A program made the translations under genes and the position numbers. Under the pieces are notes generated by a model. That model saw only the letters and a list, made by a program, of their open reading frames with translations. It was not told the origin of the DNA and ran no database searches. A DNA stretch of 64,000 bases, taken from positions 9,300,001 through 9,364,000 of the forward strand of contig NZ_CP114413.1 of assembly GCF_027270315.1 (NCBI RefSeq). Direction: 5' to 3'. Every line of letters begins with the position of its first letter. The first letter of the stretch is position 1. The DNA is from Streptomyces cinnabarinus. Its GTDB lineage: Bacteria; Actinomycetota; Actinomycetes; Streptomycetales; Streptomycetaceae. This document shows positions 44,736 through 53,700 of this stretch, piece after piece.

Positions 44736-45133
44736 GCGCTGGAGCTGGTGGTGGCCGAACTGGCGCACTCCGCCCACGTGTTCGCAGGAGTTCTGCTGAT
44801 TTGCGGGCGCGGGGGTAGCGCTGTTCCCCTGCACCGCGCGGTCGAGGCACTGCGCGCGGAAGGCAGGCGGCCCGCGCAGGGCTGCCGTCCGGCCCGGCCC
44901 ATCTCCGTGGAGAAGCCGAGACCTGCCCCAGACTGACGCCTGGTGCCTGGCCGGTGCGGTGATGCCGCTGCGGTGTCGGCAACCACACTGGCGCTGGCGT
45001 GGGTTGGACGGCAGTGACTGGACATACGCGTTGCGTCCCGCGTCTGTCCGGCATGGTGAATGCCTGAGCCGTCCGAGCTCAGTCCAGCCATCCTCTTGAC
45101 CGTACTCGGACAGGACCATACTCTCCGAGGAAG
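44736..45133 (+). other. Intergenic region after the LtrA gene
   Basis: About 400 nt. A plus-strand frame at 44748-44936 (starting MVAELAHSAHVFAGVLLICG) is open but has no ribosome site or recognised relatives. I do not call it a gene. Confidence 0.35.
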
Positions 45134-45150
45134 TAAGGAAACTTTCCTAA
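45134..45150. promoter_or_regulatory. Operator-like palindrome TAAGGAAACTTTCCTAA
   Basis: The two arms TAAGGAAA and TTTCCTAA hinge on a central C, giving dyad symmetry over 17 nt. The site lies in an AT-rich stretch about 135 nt before the decayed polysaccharide-lyase-like gene and the GH5 gene behind it. Similar GGAAA.TTTCC palindromes precede streptomycete genes for secreted polysaccharide enzymes. The cognate regulator is not in this window. Confidence 0.55.
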
Positions 45151-45270
45151 CAATCAGGTTTCGCTTCGTCGCTCTCGGCCGCAGTGCAGGAGTGAAGGCA
45201 CCCCCTGCCGAGCGGCTCCGTACGTCCTGATCAGGCATGTCAGCCCGGCTACACAGCAAGGAGACCCCTG

Positions 45271-46272
45271 ATGCCACAGCACCGGAACCTCCCGCCGCGG
45301 CCTGTTCGGCGCGGCCGTCGGCGGTCTCGCCGCAGCCGCCCACCCCGCGTCCCTGCGGGTGTCGTCCGGTACGGCGACGGCCGCAACACGCGTTGGCTCC
45401 TGGGCACTGTGCTGGGCGCCCTCTCCGGCGAGTGTCGGTCTCGGGGTGTTGGAGGCTGTCGAGGACGATCGGGCCGACTCCCACACCGAGGGCCAATCGC
45501 ACGTCCACCCAGTGGGCGACGCCTTGAGGTTCAACAGGCACATGGTCGCCCGGGACGCCTCCACGTACCGCCAGCACCAGGAAGTGACCGACATGCGTCC
45601 GTCCGGCAGTTCGTACCTGGGCCGGCTCCCGGGCGAGACGTAGCGCACGACGTACCAGATGTGCATCCCGTGATGTCGCTGCGGCGGGTGAACGACGTAC
45701 AGGCCATCGAACTGAACTGTTCGCGCCGGACATCCTCGTCGGCCGCACCGAACTCGTCCCGCCGCGCGGCTCCTGGGGGCGACGTCGACTTCCAGATGAA
45801 GACCGGCGACGGGACCGCGGGCACCGTGCGGTGGATCCTCCGCAAGCAGGGCATCACCCTCGTTGTCGGGACCAAGACGGGCGTCGACACCTTCCTGCTC
45901 GACCGGGTGCGGCCCAAGTGGGGCATCTACCACTCGCTCGGCGCCACGTCCGGCTCACTGCAGGACTGCTACCTGCTCCTGCGGCACATGCACGGCTGCC
46001 AACTGATCGATGGCCCCGCCGCGGTCGATGACCAGGCGGAGGACACCTTCTTCTCGCAGGGCGTCGTCGAGTCCAACCACTCCCGCTTCTCCGGGACCGG
46101 CTTCGTGAACCACGACAACGTCACCGGCTCGTTCGTCGAATGGACCGTCCCGGCGAGCACTGCGGGCCTCGCCACCCTTGCCCTGCTCTACGCCAACGGC
46201 ACGACCCTCAATCGCCCCATGGACCTCATCGTCAACGGCGGACCCAACGTCCGCAAGATCACCCTTAGTTGA
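45271..46272 (+). pseudogene. Secreted polysaccharide lyase-like protein with a truncated CBM35-like end, heavily mutated
   Basis: Pieces of one protein are spread over several frames. RRGLFGAAVGGLAAAA is a Tat-like signal; DASTYRQHQEVTDMRPSGSS then YLGRLPGET runs into a TAG where Trp is expected; VMSLRRVNDVQAIELN, GITLVVGTKTGVDTFLLDRV and RPKWGIYHSLG follow in another frame. The C-terminal GTGFVNHDNVTGSFVEWTVP and DLIVNG look like half of a CBM35. The order fits streptomycete PL/heparin-lyase-fold secreted proteins, but I am not certain of the family. At least two frameshifts, one nonsense codon and a deletion make it non-functional. Confidence 0.5.
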
Positions 46273-46292
46273 GACCCCATCGAGAGGATGTC

Positions 46293-47816
46293 ATGCGCAG
46301 ACCTCTGTCCACTCTGCTCGCCGGCACGCTGCTTGCCGCACTCGGCTTCGGCCTCGCCCCTTCCCCCGCACTCGCCACCGTGACCGAGCAGGCCCCGGCG
46401 GCAAGCGGCCAGATCGCCGCCTACCCGGCGTGGCAGCCGAACACCTCGTACAACGTGGGCACACGCGTGTCCTACGGCGGCAAGGACTACGAATGCCTGC
46501 AGAGCCACACCTCTCTGACCGGCTGGGAGCCCTCCAACACCCCCGCGCTGTGGAAGCTGCTCGGTGACAGCAGCGGTGGTACCGACACCACCGCTCCCTC
46601 GACCCCGACCAGCCTGCGCACTACCGGCACCACCTCCTCCAGCGTGTCCCTGGCCTGGAACGCCTCCACCGACAATGTGGGCGTGACCGGATACGTGGTG
46701 TACCGCGACGGCGCCCAGGTCGCCACGACGACGAACACTTCGTACACCGTCGGCGGGCTGTCGGCGAGCACGGCGTACACCTTCACCGTCAGGGCGCGTG
46801 ACGCGGCGGGCAACGTCTCTCCGGCCTCCAGCGCCGTCACCGCCACCACCCAGAGCGGCGGAACGCCGCCGGGCACCACACCCGCCGCGATCAACGGCCG
46901 GCTCAAGGTGTGCGGTGTGAAGTTGTGCAACCAGTACGGCAATCCGATCCAGCTGCGCGGCATGAGCAGCCATGGCCTCCAGTGGTACAGCCACTGCCTG
47001 ACCAGTGGCTCCCTGGACGCGCTCGCCACCGACTGGAACTCCGACGTCCTGCGTATCTCCCTCTATGTCCAGGAGGGCGGTTACGAGACCAACCCGAGGA
47101 TGTTCACCGACCGGGTGCACCAGCTCATCGAGATGGCCACGGCCCGCGGCATGTACGCCCTGGTCGACTGGCACCAGCTCACGCCCGGCGACCCTAACGA
47201 CAACCTCTCCCGCGCCAAGACGTTCTTCACCGAGATCGCGCAGCGCCACCGCGGCAAGACCAACCTGCTGTACGACATCGCCAACGAACCCAACGGCGTC
47301 AGCTGGTCGCGGATCAAGTCCTACGCCGAGCAGCTCATCCCCGTCATCCGCGCCCAGGACCCCGCAACCCCGATTCTCATCGGCACCCACGGCTGGGGCT
47401 CCCTCGGCATCTCCGACGGCCGCAACGAGACCGACATCATCAACAACCCGGTCCAGGCGACCAACATCATGTACACCTTCCACTTCTACGCGGCCTCGCA
47501 CGACCAGGAGTACCTGGACGCGCTCAACCGGGCATCGGATCGCATCCCGGTCTTCGTCACCGAGTTCGGTACCCAGGAAGCCTCCGGTGACGGCCCGAAC
47601 AACTTCACCCGCACCCAGCAGTACCTCGACCTGATGGCCGTCAAGAAGATCAGTTGGGTCAACTGGAACTTCTCCGACGACGAGCGCACCGGCGCCGTGT
47701 TCAGGACGGGTACCTGCAACAACAACGGCCCCTGGACCGGCACCACTTCACTCAAGCCGGCCGGCGTCTGGATCCGCGACCGGATCCGCACACCGGACTC
47801 CTTCCCCACGACCTGA
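46293..47816 (+). CDS. Secreted GH5 endo-beta-1,4-glucanase with CBM5/12 and FN3 domains
   Basis: A 507-residue protein with GAGAGGA before the ATG. Signal peptide 1-29; a CBM5/12 chitin/cellulose-binding module (PAWQPNTSYNVGTRVSYGGK, ECLQSHTSLTGWEPSNTPALW); an FN3 module (103-187); then a GH5 subfamily-2 type catalytic domain (203-507). The acid/base is E332 in YDIANEPNGV and the nucleophile is E424 in VFVTEFGTQ. It cleaves internal beta-1,4-glucan bonds in cellulose outside the cell. It starts 20 nt after the decayed lyase-like gene and may share its promoter. A hairpin follows. Confidence 0.92.
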   Translation: MRRPLSTLLAGTLLAALGFGLAPSPALATVTEQAPAASGQIAAYPAWQPNTSYNVGTRVSYGGKDYECLQSHTSLTGWEPSNTPALWKLLGDSSGGTDTTAPSTPTSLRTTGTTSSSVSLAWNASTDNVGVTGYVVYRDGAQVATTTNTSYTVGGLSASTAYTFTVRARDAAGNVSPASSAVTATTQSGGTPPGTTPAAINGRLKVCGVKLCNQYGNPIQLRGMSSHGLQWYSHCLTSGSLDALATDWNSDVLRISLYVQEGGYETNPRMFTDRVHQLIEMATARGMYALVDWHQLTPGDPNDNLSRAKTFFTEIAQRHRGKTNLLYDIANEPNGVSWSRIKSYAEQLIPVIRAQDPATPILIGTHGWGSLGISDGRNETDIINNPVQATNIMYTFHFYAASHDQEYLDALNRASDRIPVFVTEFGTQEASGDGPNNFTRTQQYLDLMAVKKISWVNWNFSDDERTGAVFRTGTCNNNGPWTGTTSLKPAGVWIRDRIRTPDSFPTT

Positions 47817-47855
47817 GCACGCACCGCCCCGAACGACACCACACGCCCCGACGCC

Positions 47856-47883
47856 GCCGGAGGCGCCGAAGGAGGCCTCCGGC
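47856..47883 (+). terminator. Hairpin terminator after the GH5 gene
   Basis: GCCGGAGGC and GCCTCCGGC form a perfect 9-bp stem around a 10-nt loop, 40 nt after the GH5 stop codon. Confidence 0.7.
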
Positions 47884-48238
47884 CGGCCGTCTCGGAACGT
47901 CAGCTCCACTCCAAGTCCGGCACGCGTTCAGGTGGATGTGCTGCGTCTGACCGCACCCGGACGTCAGAGGTCGGGGTTGACGGGAAGTGATGCGCAGACC
48001 TCGGGGAACCGGGCCGGTAGGAAGAGTGGTTCCAGCAGCGCTACCTGCCTGGCACCCCTGCTTCACTCAGTCCTGGTCGTCGTACTCGCTGAGATCTTCG
48101 TAGAACACACGCACATCATCGCCGCACTGCTTCATCGAGCCTGCGCGATTCCACGACCCATCGGACACGACCTAGCGCCGAACGTTCCGTGGCCCCGCGG
48201 CGTCACAGGTGCAGTCGTGATCTAAGGGGACCATCACC

Positions 48239-48703
48239 ATGACCACCGTGACCCGCCGCGCCCTCGCGCTTGCCTCCGCCGTACTGCTGGCGGGACTGCT
48301 GTCGGCATGCGGCGACGACCAGCCGGAGGGCAAGCCCAGCGTTCAAGGGCTGACGATGAAGGAGTGGTCAGAGCCCGCGTCCTACTCGTACACCCTCGAA
48401 TCCGGAGGCGGCGAGGCGCCGGTCGGCCCCATCCGCATCACCGTCGAGGACCACAAGGTGACCGAGGCCCACGGCCTCGACGACACCGGCCGCCGCGTCG
48501 ACCGCGACCTCCCCGACGATATCCCCACTCTCGGCGACCTCCTCGACGAACTGGGCCGGGCCCGCGCCGAGAACGCCCACATCACCGAAGCCGACTACGC
48601 CTCCGACGGCCACCCCGAGCGAATCTCCCTCGACTGGGACGAGAACACGATCCACGACGAGATTGGCTACATCATCAGCAACTACGTGCCCGAAGCGGGC
48701 TAG
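48239..48703 (+). CDS. Small lipoprotein (DUF6174-like)
   Basis: A 154-residue protein with AAGGGGA before ATG. The lipobox is LLAGLLSAC with Cys24 as the expected lipidation site. The mature domain (PASYSYTLESGGGEAPVGPI, RITVEDHKVTEAHGLDDTGR, ASDGHPERISLDWDENTIHD) fits the small streptomycete lipoprotein family with a YTLxxxCG/RITVxDGxVTxAxxL pattern. It would sit on the outer face of the membrane. Function unknown. Confidence 0.7.
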   Translation: MTTVTRRALALASAVLLAGLLSACGDDQPEGKPSVQGLTMKEWSEPASYSYTLESGGGEAPVGPIRITVEDHKVTEAHGLDDTGRRVDRDLPDDIPTLGDLLDELGRARAENAHITEADYASDGHPERISLDWDENTIHDEIGYIISNYVPEAG

Positions 48704-48774
48704 GGAGGGTAGTCGGCGTACATGCGAGCGCTGGACCGGCTTGGCGGATCCGCAGCGTGGGGTGCCGGATCCCG

Positions 48775-48936
48775 TCAGTTCACTTCCCAAGTCGTGAAGA
48801 TGTACAGCGCCACTTCGATCTGTGCCTTGAGGCGGTTGTCGATCTCCCCTTCGAACTTGACGAAGATCGCGGAGAAGCCCAGGTCGGCCGCACCCGTCCA
48901 TCGCGTCTGGCGCTGTGCTGCCCAGACCGGCGACCG
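48775..48936 (-). pseudogene. Possible C-terminal gene remnant
   Basis: The minus strand reads WTGAADLGFSAIFVKFEGEI, then DNRLKAQIEVALYIFTTWEV and N before a TGA at 48775. The composition is protein-like, unlike the surrounding frames, but there is no start codon between this segment and an upstream in-frame TAG. Unrecognised. Confidence 0.3.
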
Positions 48937-49187
48937 CTATGCGATCACCTGGAGCACGGCCGCAGGGCCCGGACGTCCGATACGCAGACGGGAGCTGGCG
49001 CGGGACGCCCTGCGCACCACAGCCGAAGGCGCCTGGTAGGCCCGACCAAGAGTCCGACCACGCCAGCCAGGCCGCTGCGTTGCTGGATTGTGACCGGTGG
49101 TCGGGGCTGGTGGCCGTCGGTTTGGTCGGAGTCGGCGGGTGGGTTGACGCCATGGAACACGCGCACGCCTCTACGCCCGGGCCCTCC

Positions 49188-49210
49188 GGCCCGCCCCATT
49201 GGGGCGGGCC
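49188..49210. terminator. Perfect GC hairpin
   Basis: GGCCCGCCCC, loop ATT, GGGGCGGGCC: a 10-bp stem with no mismatch. It stands in a 1-kb stretch without a confident gene (48704-49707), so the transcript it would end is unclear. Confidence 0.55.
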
Positions 49211-49289
49211 TGGTGTGCCGCCGTGCGCGCCCGGCGCAGTCCCGGTGGTGAGCCGCTTCGGCGCGGGGATCCGCCGGGGGATGGCGGCC

Positions 49290-49400
49290 GATCGGTTCCC
49301 AGGTCGCCAACAGGCCGTTCCGCGAAGCCCAGTTGTCGTTCAAGGCGAAGGGCTTGTTCGGGCTGCTCTTCTTGGTCCGGAAACGCGCGCCCGAGCCTGA
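49290..49400 (+). pseudogene. Possible fragment of an HTH/replication-type protein
   Basis: One frame reads WRPIGSQVANRPFREAQLSF then KAKGLFGLLFLVRKRAPEP, resembling the xxLSxKAKGLLxxLLSLP motif at the start of some actinobacterial helix-turn-helix proteins. Both sides are uninterpretable. This is weak recall, noted because the rest of the 49.0-49.7 kb gap shows nothing. Confidence 0.25.
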
Positions 49401-49707
49401 CCGCACCTCCGGCGCGGCGGCGTACGTCACCACTGACCTGCCCGCTGCGCAAAACCCCAGGCCACTACCAGGGTCGGGTCTCCCACGAGTGGATGACCCT
49501 ACGTTGGCTGATCGGCCCCTTACGAACACCAGGCGGGCGAGCCGGACCTGAAGGAGCCCCTCGTTTCTGGCTGTCGGTGAGGGTTTCACGGTGCCGCACG
49601 ATGCGGTGGGCTCATCCCGAACACCGGCGGCCGGGTGCTGGACGGCCGGGCCTGGGGGGAGCATCCGAGCCTGGTGATGACCGGGGCCCATACCTGAGAA
49701 CCCGCTG

Positions 49708-50304
49708 CTACACCGAGGCGCGGTCCGCGAGGATCTCCTGCAACTCCGTCAGTGTCTTGCGTACGAGCCGCGGCAGCTCCTGCTCGTCCGTCCTGCCCGT
49801 CTTGCCAGGCTCGGCGGCGACCCAGCGGGCGTAGGCGACCTTGAAGGCCGCGATACCTGCCTCGGCCGCCAGGCTGGCGGCCGGCTCCGGCGTGCCGCGT
49901 TCACGCAGCGCGCCGACCATCGCCGAGGCGAAGGCATCCAGCTTGACCAGCTCGCGTTCGCGCAGTTCGGTACTGGCGGAGACGATCGCGTCCCGCCGCC
50001 GGACGCGCTCCGGATCCTCCTGGAAAAAGGCCCCGAAGGACTCCAGCGCTGCCCCCACCGCGTCCATCGGGGACGCCGAGGCCGGTGCCTCCGCAATGGT
50101 GCGGGTGAGCATGTCCAACGCCATCTCGGTTCCGTAGAACAGCACCTCGCGTTTGTCGGCGAAGTGCCGGAAGAAGGTCCGCTCGGTCAGCCCCGCCGCC
50201 TCGGCGATCTCGGTGACCGTGGTCCTCTCGAAACCCTGTTCCGCGTAGAGCTTCAGGGCCGCCTCTGCCAGCCGTCCCCGCCCGTTCGGCTCCCATCTAC
50301 CCAT
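49708..50304 (-). CDS. TetR-family transcriptional regulator
   Basis: A 198-residue protein. The N-terminal HTH is canonical: AALKLYAEQGFERTTVTEIA then EAAGLTERTFFRHFADKREV. The C-terminal ligand-binding helices are diverged, as usual. It is divergent from an SDR/epimerase-like gene 78 nt away, and two copies of a dyad lie between them, one of which is within 15 nt of its own start. Autorepression and repression of the neighbour are therefore likely. Confidence 0.9.
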   Translation of the reverse strand: MGRWEPNGRGRLAEAALKLYAEQGFERTTVTEIAEAAGLTERTFFRHFADKREVLFYGTEMALDMLTRTIAEAPASASPMDAVGAALESFGAFFQEDPERVRRRDAIVSASTELRERELVKLDAFASAMVGALRERGTPEPAASLAAEAGIAAFKVAYARWVAAEPGKTGRTDEQELPRLVRKTLTELQEILADRASV

Positions 50305-50317
50305 GGCGTGATTCTAC

Positions 50318-50340
50318 GTGATGACAGTCCCTGTCATCAC
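50318..50340. promoter_or_regulatory. TetR operator copy 1
   Basis: GTGATGACAG, spacer TCC, CTGTCATCAC: perfect 10-bp arms, 14 nt upstream of the regulator start codon on the minus strand. Confidence 0.75.
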
Positions 50341-50349
50341 CCTGCTATG

Positions 50350-50372
50350 GTGATGACAGTTCCTGACATCAC
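50350..50372. promoter_or_regulatory. TetR operator copy 2
   Basis: GTGATGACAG, spacer TTC, CTGACATCAC: the same dyad as at 50318 with one mismatch, centred 32 nt away and ending 10 nt before the SDR gene start, next to its GGAGG. Confidence 0.75.
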
Positions 50373-50382
50373 GGAGGTTTCC

Positions 50383-51285
50383 ATGCGGGTATTCGTCACG
50401 GGCGCGTCCGGCTGGGTCGGCTCAGCCGTCGTCCCTGAACTCATAGGCGCCGGGCACGAGGTCCTCGGGCTCGCCAGGTCGGAATCCTCGGCCGAGGCCA
50501 TCGCCGCCAGGGGAGCGGAGGTGCTCCGCGGCGCACTCGACGACCTGGACACCCTGCGCACCGGCGCGGCCCAGTGCGACGGGGTCGTCCACCTGGCATT
50601 CGGCCACGACTTCTCCCGGTTCGACGCCTCGGTGCAGACCGATGCGCGCGCCATCGAGGCCTTCGGCGCGGCACTGGAGGGCTCTGGCAAGCCGCTGGTC
50701 ATCGCCGCTGGTACGCCCGCGATCCCGGGTGAGGTGGCGACCGAGCGCGACCGTCCCGAGTTCCCGCCCGGCTCTCCCACGGCCGGACGGGCCGCGAACG
50801 CCCAGGCGACTCTCGACTTGGCGTCGCGTGGCATCCGCTCGTCCGTCGTGGGACTGCCTCGGACCGTGCACGGCGAAGGAGACCAGGGCTTCGTCTCCTG
50901 GCTGATCGCCCACGCCCGGGAGAAGGGGGCGGCAGGCTATGTCGGCGACGGCTCCAACCGTTGGCCCGCAGTGCATGTTGCGGACGCGGGCCGGTTGTTC
51001 CGGCTCGCCGTGGAGCAGGCCCCGGCGGGATCGATGTTGCATGCGGTCGGCGACGAGGGGGTGCCGATCCGCGACATCGCCGAGGTCATCGGTCGTCACC
51101 TCGACCTGCCGACGGCCTCCCACCCGGCCGAGGACTTCGGCTTCCTGGGCATGGTCCTCTCCGTCGACCAGCCGGCCTCCGGTGCGCTGACCCGCGAACT
51201 GCTCGGCTGGCGCCCGGTCGGCCCCAGCCTCCTGGAGGACCTGGACAAGGGCCACTACTTCAACGCCGACTCCCGCTCCAACTGA
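50383..51285 (+). CDS. NAD(P)-dependent SDR/epimerase-like oxidoreductase
   Basis: A 300-residue protein with ACGGAGG before the ATG. The extended-SDR nucleotide motif is FVTGASGWVGSAVVPELIGA. The middle reads GKPLVIAAGTPAIPGE instead of the usual YxxxK-containing segment, as in atypical extended SDRs related to NmrA/GalE-type proteins, so catalysis is uncertain. The RAANAQATLDLASRGIRSSV and WPAVHVADAGRLFRLAVEQA segments are typical of this group. Its promoter is flanked by two TetR operator copies. Substrate unknown. Confidence 0.85.
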   Translation: MRVFVTGASGWVGSAVVPELIGAGHEVLGLARSESSAEAIAARGAEVLRGALDDLDTLRTGAAQCDGVVHLAFGHDFSRFDASVQTDARAIEAFGAALEGSGKPLVIAAGTPAIPGEVATERDRPEFPPGSPTAGRAANAQATLDLASRGIRSSVVGLPRTVHGEGDQGFVSWLIAHAREKGAAGYVGDGSNRWPAVHVADAGRLFRLAVEQAPAGSMLHAVGDEGVPIRDIAEVIGRHLDLPTASHPAEDFGFLGMVLSVDQPASGALTRELLGWRPVGPSLLEDLDKGHYFNADSRSN

Positions 51286-51491
51286 CCCGGCCCCAGGCAA
51301 TAGCTGTTTCGTGGGGAGCGCCACCGGCGGCGGCACCGCGTCACGGGATGGCCCTCGGGCTGGGGAGCGTGCCCGCCCCCGGGCTCCGTCGCCGTAAGAC
51401 CGCTGACGCTGTCGTGTGACCCGGGCGGGCTCGGCCTTCCGCCGAGCCCGCCACGCCGGCGGCATACCGGCGCCGGACTCGTGTCACGCCG

Positions 51492-52958
51492 TCAGCGCTG
51501 CAGTGTCAGCAGACCCGGACGGTAGGGCAGGAGGCCGTAGTCGCCGCCGGAGTTGGGGCTGCGGCCCTGGTAGAGCAACTGCAGATTGCAGGGATCGACG
51601 GTCATGGTCTGATCGGCGCTGGTGCGGATCAGTTCGCCATGGCTGATGTCGTTGGTCCAGGTGGCGCCGCTGTTGGCCTTGCCGGCAAAGGGGTTGCTCT
51701 CGGTCGCGGCCTGGGGTGTCCATGCACCGTTCAGGCTGGTGGCCGTGAACGAGCGGAAGTAGCGGCCCTGCGAGCCGATCGCCTCGACGATCATGAGGTA
51801 GCGGTTCTGGCCCTGAAGCTTGTAGACCTGCGGGGCTTCGAACAGGTTGTTCGCCGTATCGCTCATGATCACTGTCGAGGTCGTGCCGAAGCTGCCCGGG
51901 AAGTTCCCGATCGGCATACTGGCCCGGTAGATCTTGCCGTTGTCACCGGCGAAGAACAGGTACATGTTCGTTCCGTCGGCGATGAGCGTCTGGTCGATGG
52001 GTCCTGTTCCGGAGTCGGAGATGCTTCCGGAGAAGAGCACTTGCTGGGGTGACCAGCCATTCGGGTTGGTGGGGTCGCTCGACGTCCGGTAGGAGAAGGC
52101 GGTCCCGCCCCACTGGTAGGCGAGCACCCAGATGTTCTTCGGCGCGAAGTAGAAGAGTGTGGGCGCGACGGTGGCGGCTGACATCGTGTTCTGGCTGGCC
52201 GAGGCCATCTCCGACCAGTTGGTGAACAGGCCGAAGTTCATCGAACCCCAACTCGTCCCCGTGTCGTGCGTCGTGGCATAGACGAGTTGCCTGCCGTTGT
52301 AGGGGGCGACGGTGAAGTCCTTGAGCGAGACCCACCCGGACTTGGGCTGCGCCAGCGCGCCCGTTGATGTCCAGCGGTAGGCCGACGGAAGGGCGCACGA
52401 GCCGGGGTTGTCGCTCCCGACCTTGACGAGCTGCCACTGCTGGTTGGTGCCGCCTCAGTCGTCGTACTGGACGATGTTGGCGTTGTCCGCGGTGGAGGCG
52501 CCTTGTACTTCGAGGGCCTTGTTGCTGTGGCGCGAGATGAGCCTGACGTAGCCGTCCGAGCTGTCAGCCAGCCGCCACTGCTGGTTGGTGCTGTTCAGGT
52601 CGGCCCACTGGACGATCGAGCCGCCGTTCGCGGTGGACCAGTTGTAGACGTCCAGCACCTTGCCCGAGTGTCGGGACTTGATGCGGTAGTAGCCGCCCCC
52701 GGAATCGACGAACTGCCACTGCTGCTGGTTCTGGTCGTTCCTGGTCCACTGGGTGATGCGGGCGCCGTCGTTGGTCGCCAGGTTGTAGACATCCAGGGCC
52801 TTGCCGCTGTTGCGGTTGACCAGCACATACGAGGCGTTGGGATCTATGGTTGCTGCGCCGGCGGGCTGGGCGCCGAGGAAGGTGGCCACGAGCAGCAGGG
52901 GCGCAAGGACAGCGAATAAGCGTCTTATACGGACCGGGGACTGGTGGCGAAACCACAT
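51492..52958 (-). pseudogene. Secreted CBM13-GH62 alpha-L-arabinofuranosidase gene with one in-frame TGA
   Basis: One continuous frame runs from ATG 52958 (GGAGG 7 nt upstream) to 51492 and is interrupted only by TGA at 52455-52457. The first part is a signal peptide (LFAVLAPLLLVATFLGAQPA) and a ricin-type CBM13 with NQQQWQF and TNQQWRL repeats, reaching VQYDD. After the stop the frame continues GGTNQQWQLVK and a GH62 domain: GWVSLKDFTVAPYNGRQLVY, ATTHDTGTSWGSMNFGLFTN, LFEAPQVYKLQGQNRYLMIV. The esterase gene at 55163 has YTDWGGANQQWQ at the same spot, so TGG became TGA. GH62 enzymes remove arabinose side chains from xylan. Readthrough or reinitiation would be needed for activity. Confidence 0.85.
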
Positions 52959-53040
52959 CAGAGGGCCTCCTTTGGGGGGCGGGGGTGAGGTTGCCCCGAT
53001 GAACCGCGGAGCGCGCATGCCGGGGGACAGGGGAGAGTCT

Positions 53041-53052
53041 CGAATGTTTCGG
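53041..53052. promoter_or_regulatory. CGAATGTTTCGG dyad near the GH62 start
   Basis: A CGAA-TG-TTTCG partial palindrome 83 nt upstream of the GH62 ATG. The same core recurs at 53241 on the xylanase side. CGAAA/TTTCG palindromes are known control sites of streptomycete xylanase genes, so a LacI-type repressor site is plausible. Confidence 0.45.
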
Positions 53053-53240
53053 AGAAATTCCCGCATTCTTTGACGCCACAAGCTAGGAATGTGGGCTGCT
53101 CTGGTCAAGGCCTGTCGCTAATCTGTCCGCAAACGGCGCCTCGCCGAGCGGGTGGTGTCCGCGCAGTCGTCCCAGGCCTCGACCCTATGGCAACTGTCGA
53201 AGACGGCGCTGGGGGTTCGCCTTCGGGCTCACCGAGGTTG

Positions 53241-53266
53241 CGAAATGTTTCGGATGAGATCCGAAA
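53241..53266. promoter_or_regulatory. Overlapping dyads CGAAATGTTTCG and TTTCGGAT-GAG-ATCCGAAA
   Basis: CGAAATGTTTCG (53241-53252) overlaps a perfect inverted repeat with 8-bp arms (53248-53255 and 53259-53266) and a 3-nt spacer. Both share the xylanase-type CGAAA/TTTCG core. They lie in the long GH62-GH10 intergenic region. Confidence 0.55.
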
Positions 53267-53280
53267 TTTGTTTTGCGGGG

Positions 53281-53306
53281 GGTATTGACGATCCATCGTC
53301 AATACC
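53281..53306. promoter_or_regulatory. 26-bp near-perfect palindrome in the xylan intergenic region
   Basis: GGTATTGACGAT and ATCGTCAATACC are exact complements separated by CC. The site is AT-rich compared with its surroundings and has no T tract, so it looks more like a dimeric repressor or activator site than a terminator. TTGAC occurs in each arm. It is 394 nt upstream of the GH10 start. Confidence 0.65.
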
Positions 53307-53700
53307 TCAACCTTCCTGTCTGAGAAACCGACCGCAGTTCGGTATATCGAACGACATCATCTTGAGCAACCAGCGCTGCACGGCAGATCCACGCACCAAA
53401 GCACCTGCGCCACTCCGCTTCGTTCCGGTGAGGTTCGCACCGGCGCATCCTGGCTCTTCGCGCAGTTGGAGAGGTGTGCGACGCCGCGTGGCTTCGGCAA
53501 ACGGACGGGCCGGGCCGGAACCCGGACAGTACGCAATCACCGGTCACCGTGGGGTCATGGGACCGGGCCGACCTCAACCGGCACGGACGACACCCGGTCG
53601 CCCGCCGGGGTGACGTACGGCGGGCGGTGGCCGTGCAGAGCGAACGAAGCATTCCGCTGCGCTTCAGTCCTTCCGTGGTGTCCACCTTGGAGGCACAGTC

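Noticed and set aside
44748..44936. Small plus-strand ORF MVAELAHSAHVFAGV after the LtrA gene
   Set aside because: No ribosome site, no recognised relatives and it lies in sequence with a decayed MftD fragment; kept only as a note.
53201..53306. The palindromes as a CRISPR or tandem-repeat array
   Set aside because: They are different dyads without regular spacing or repeated units.
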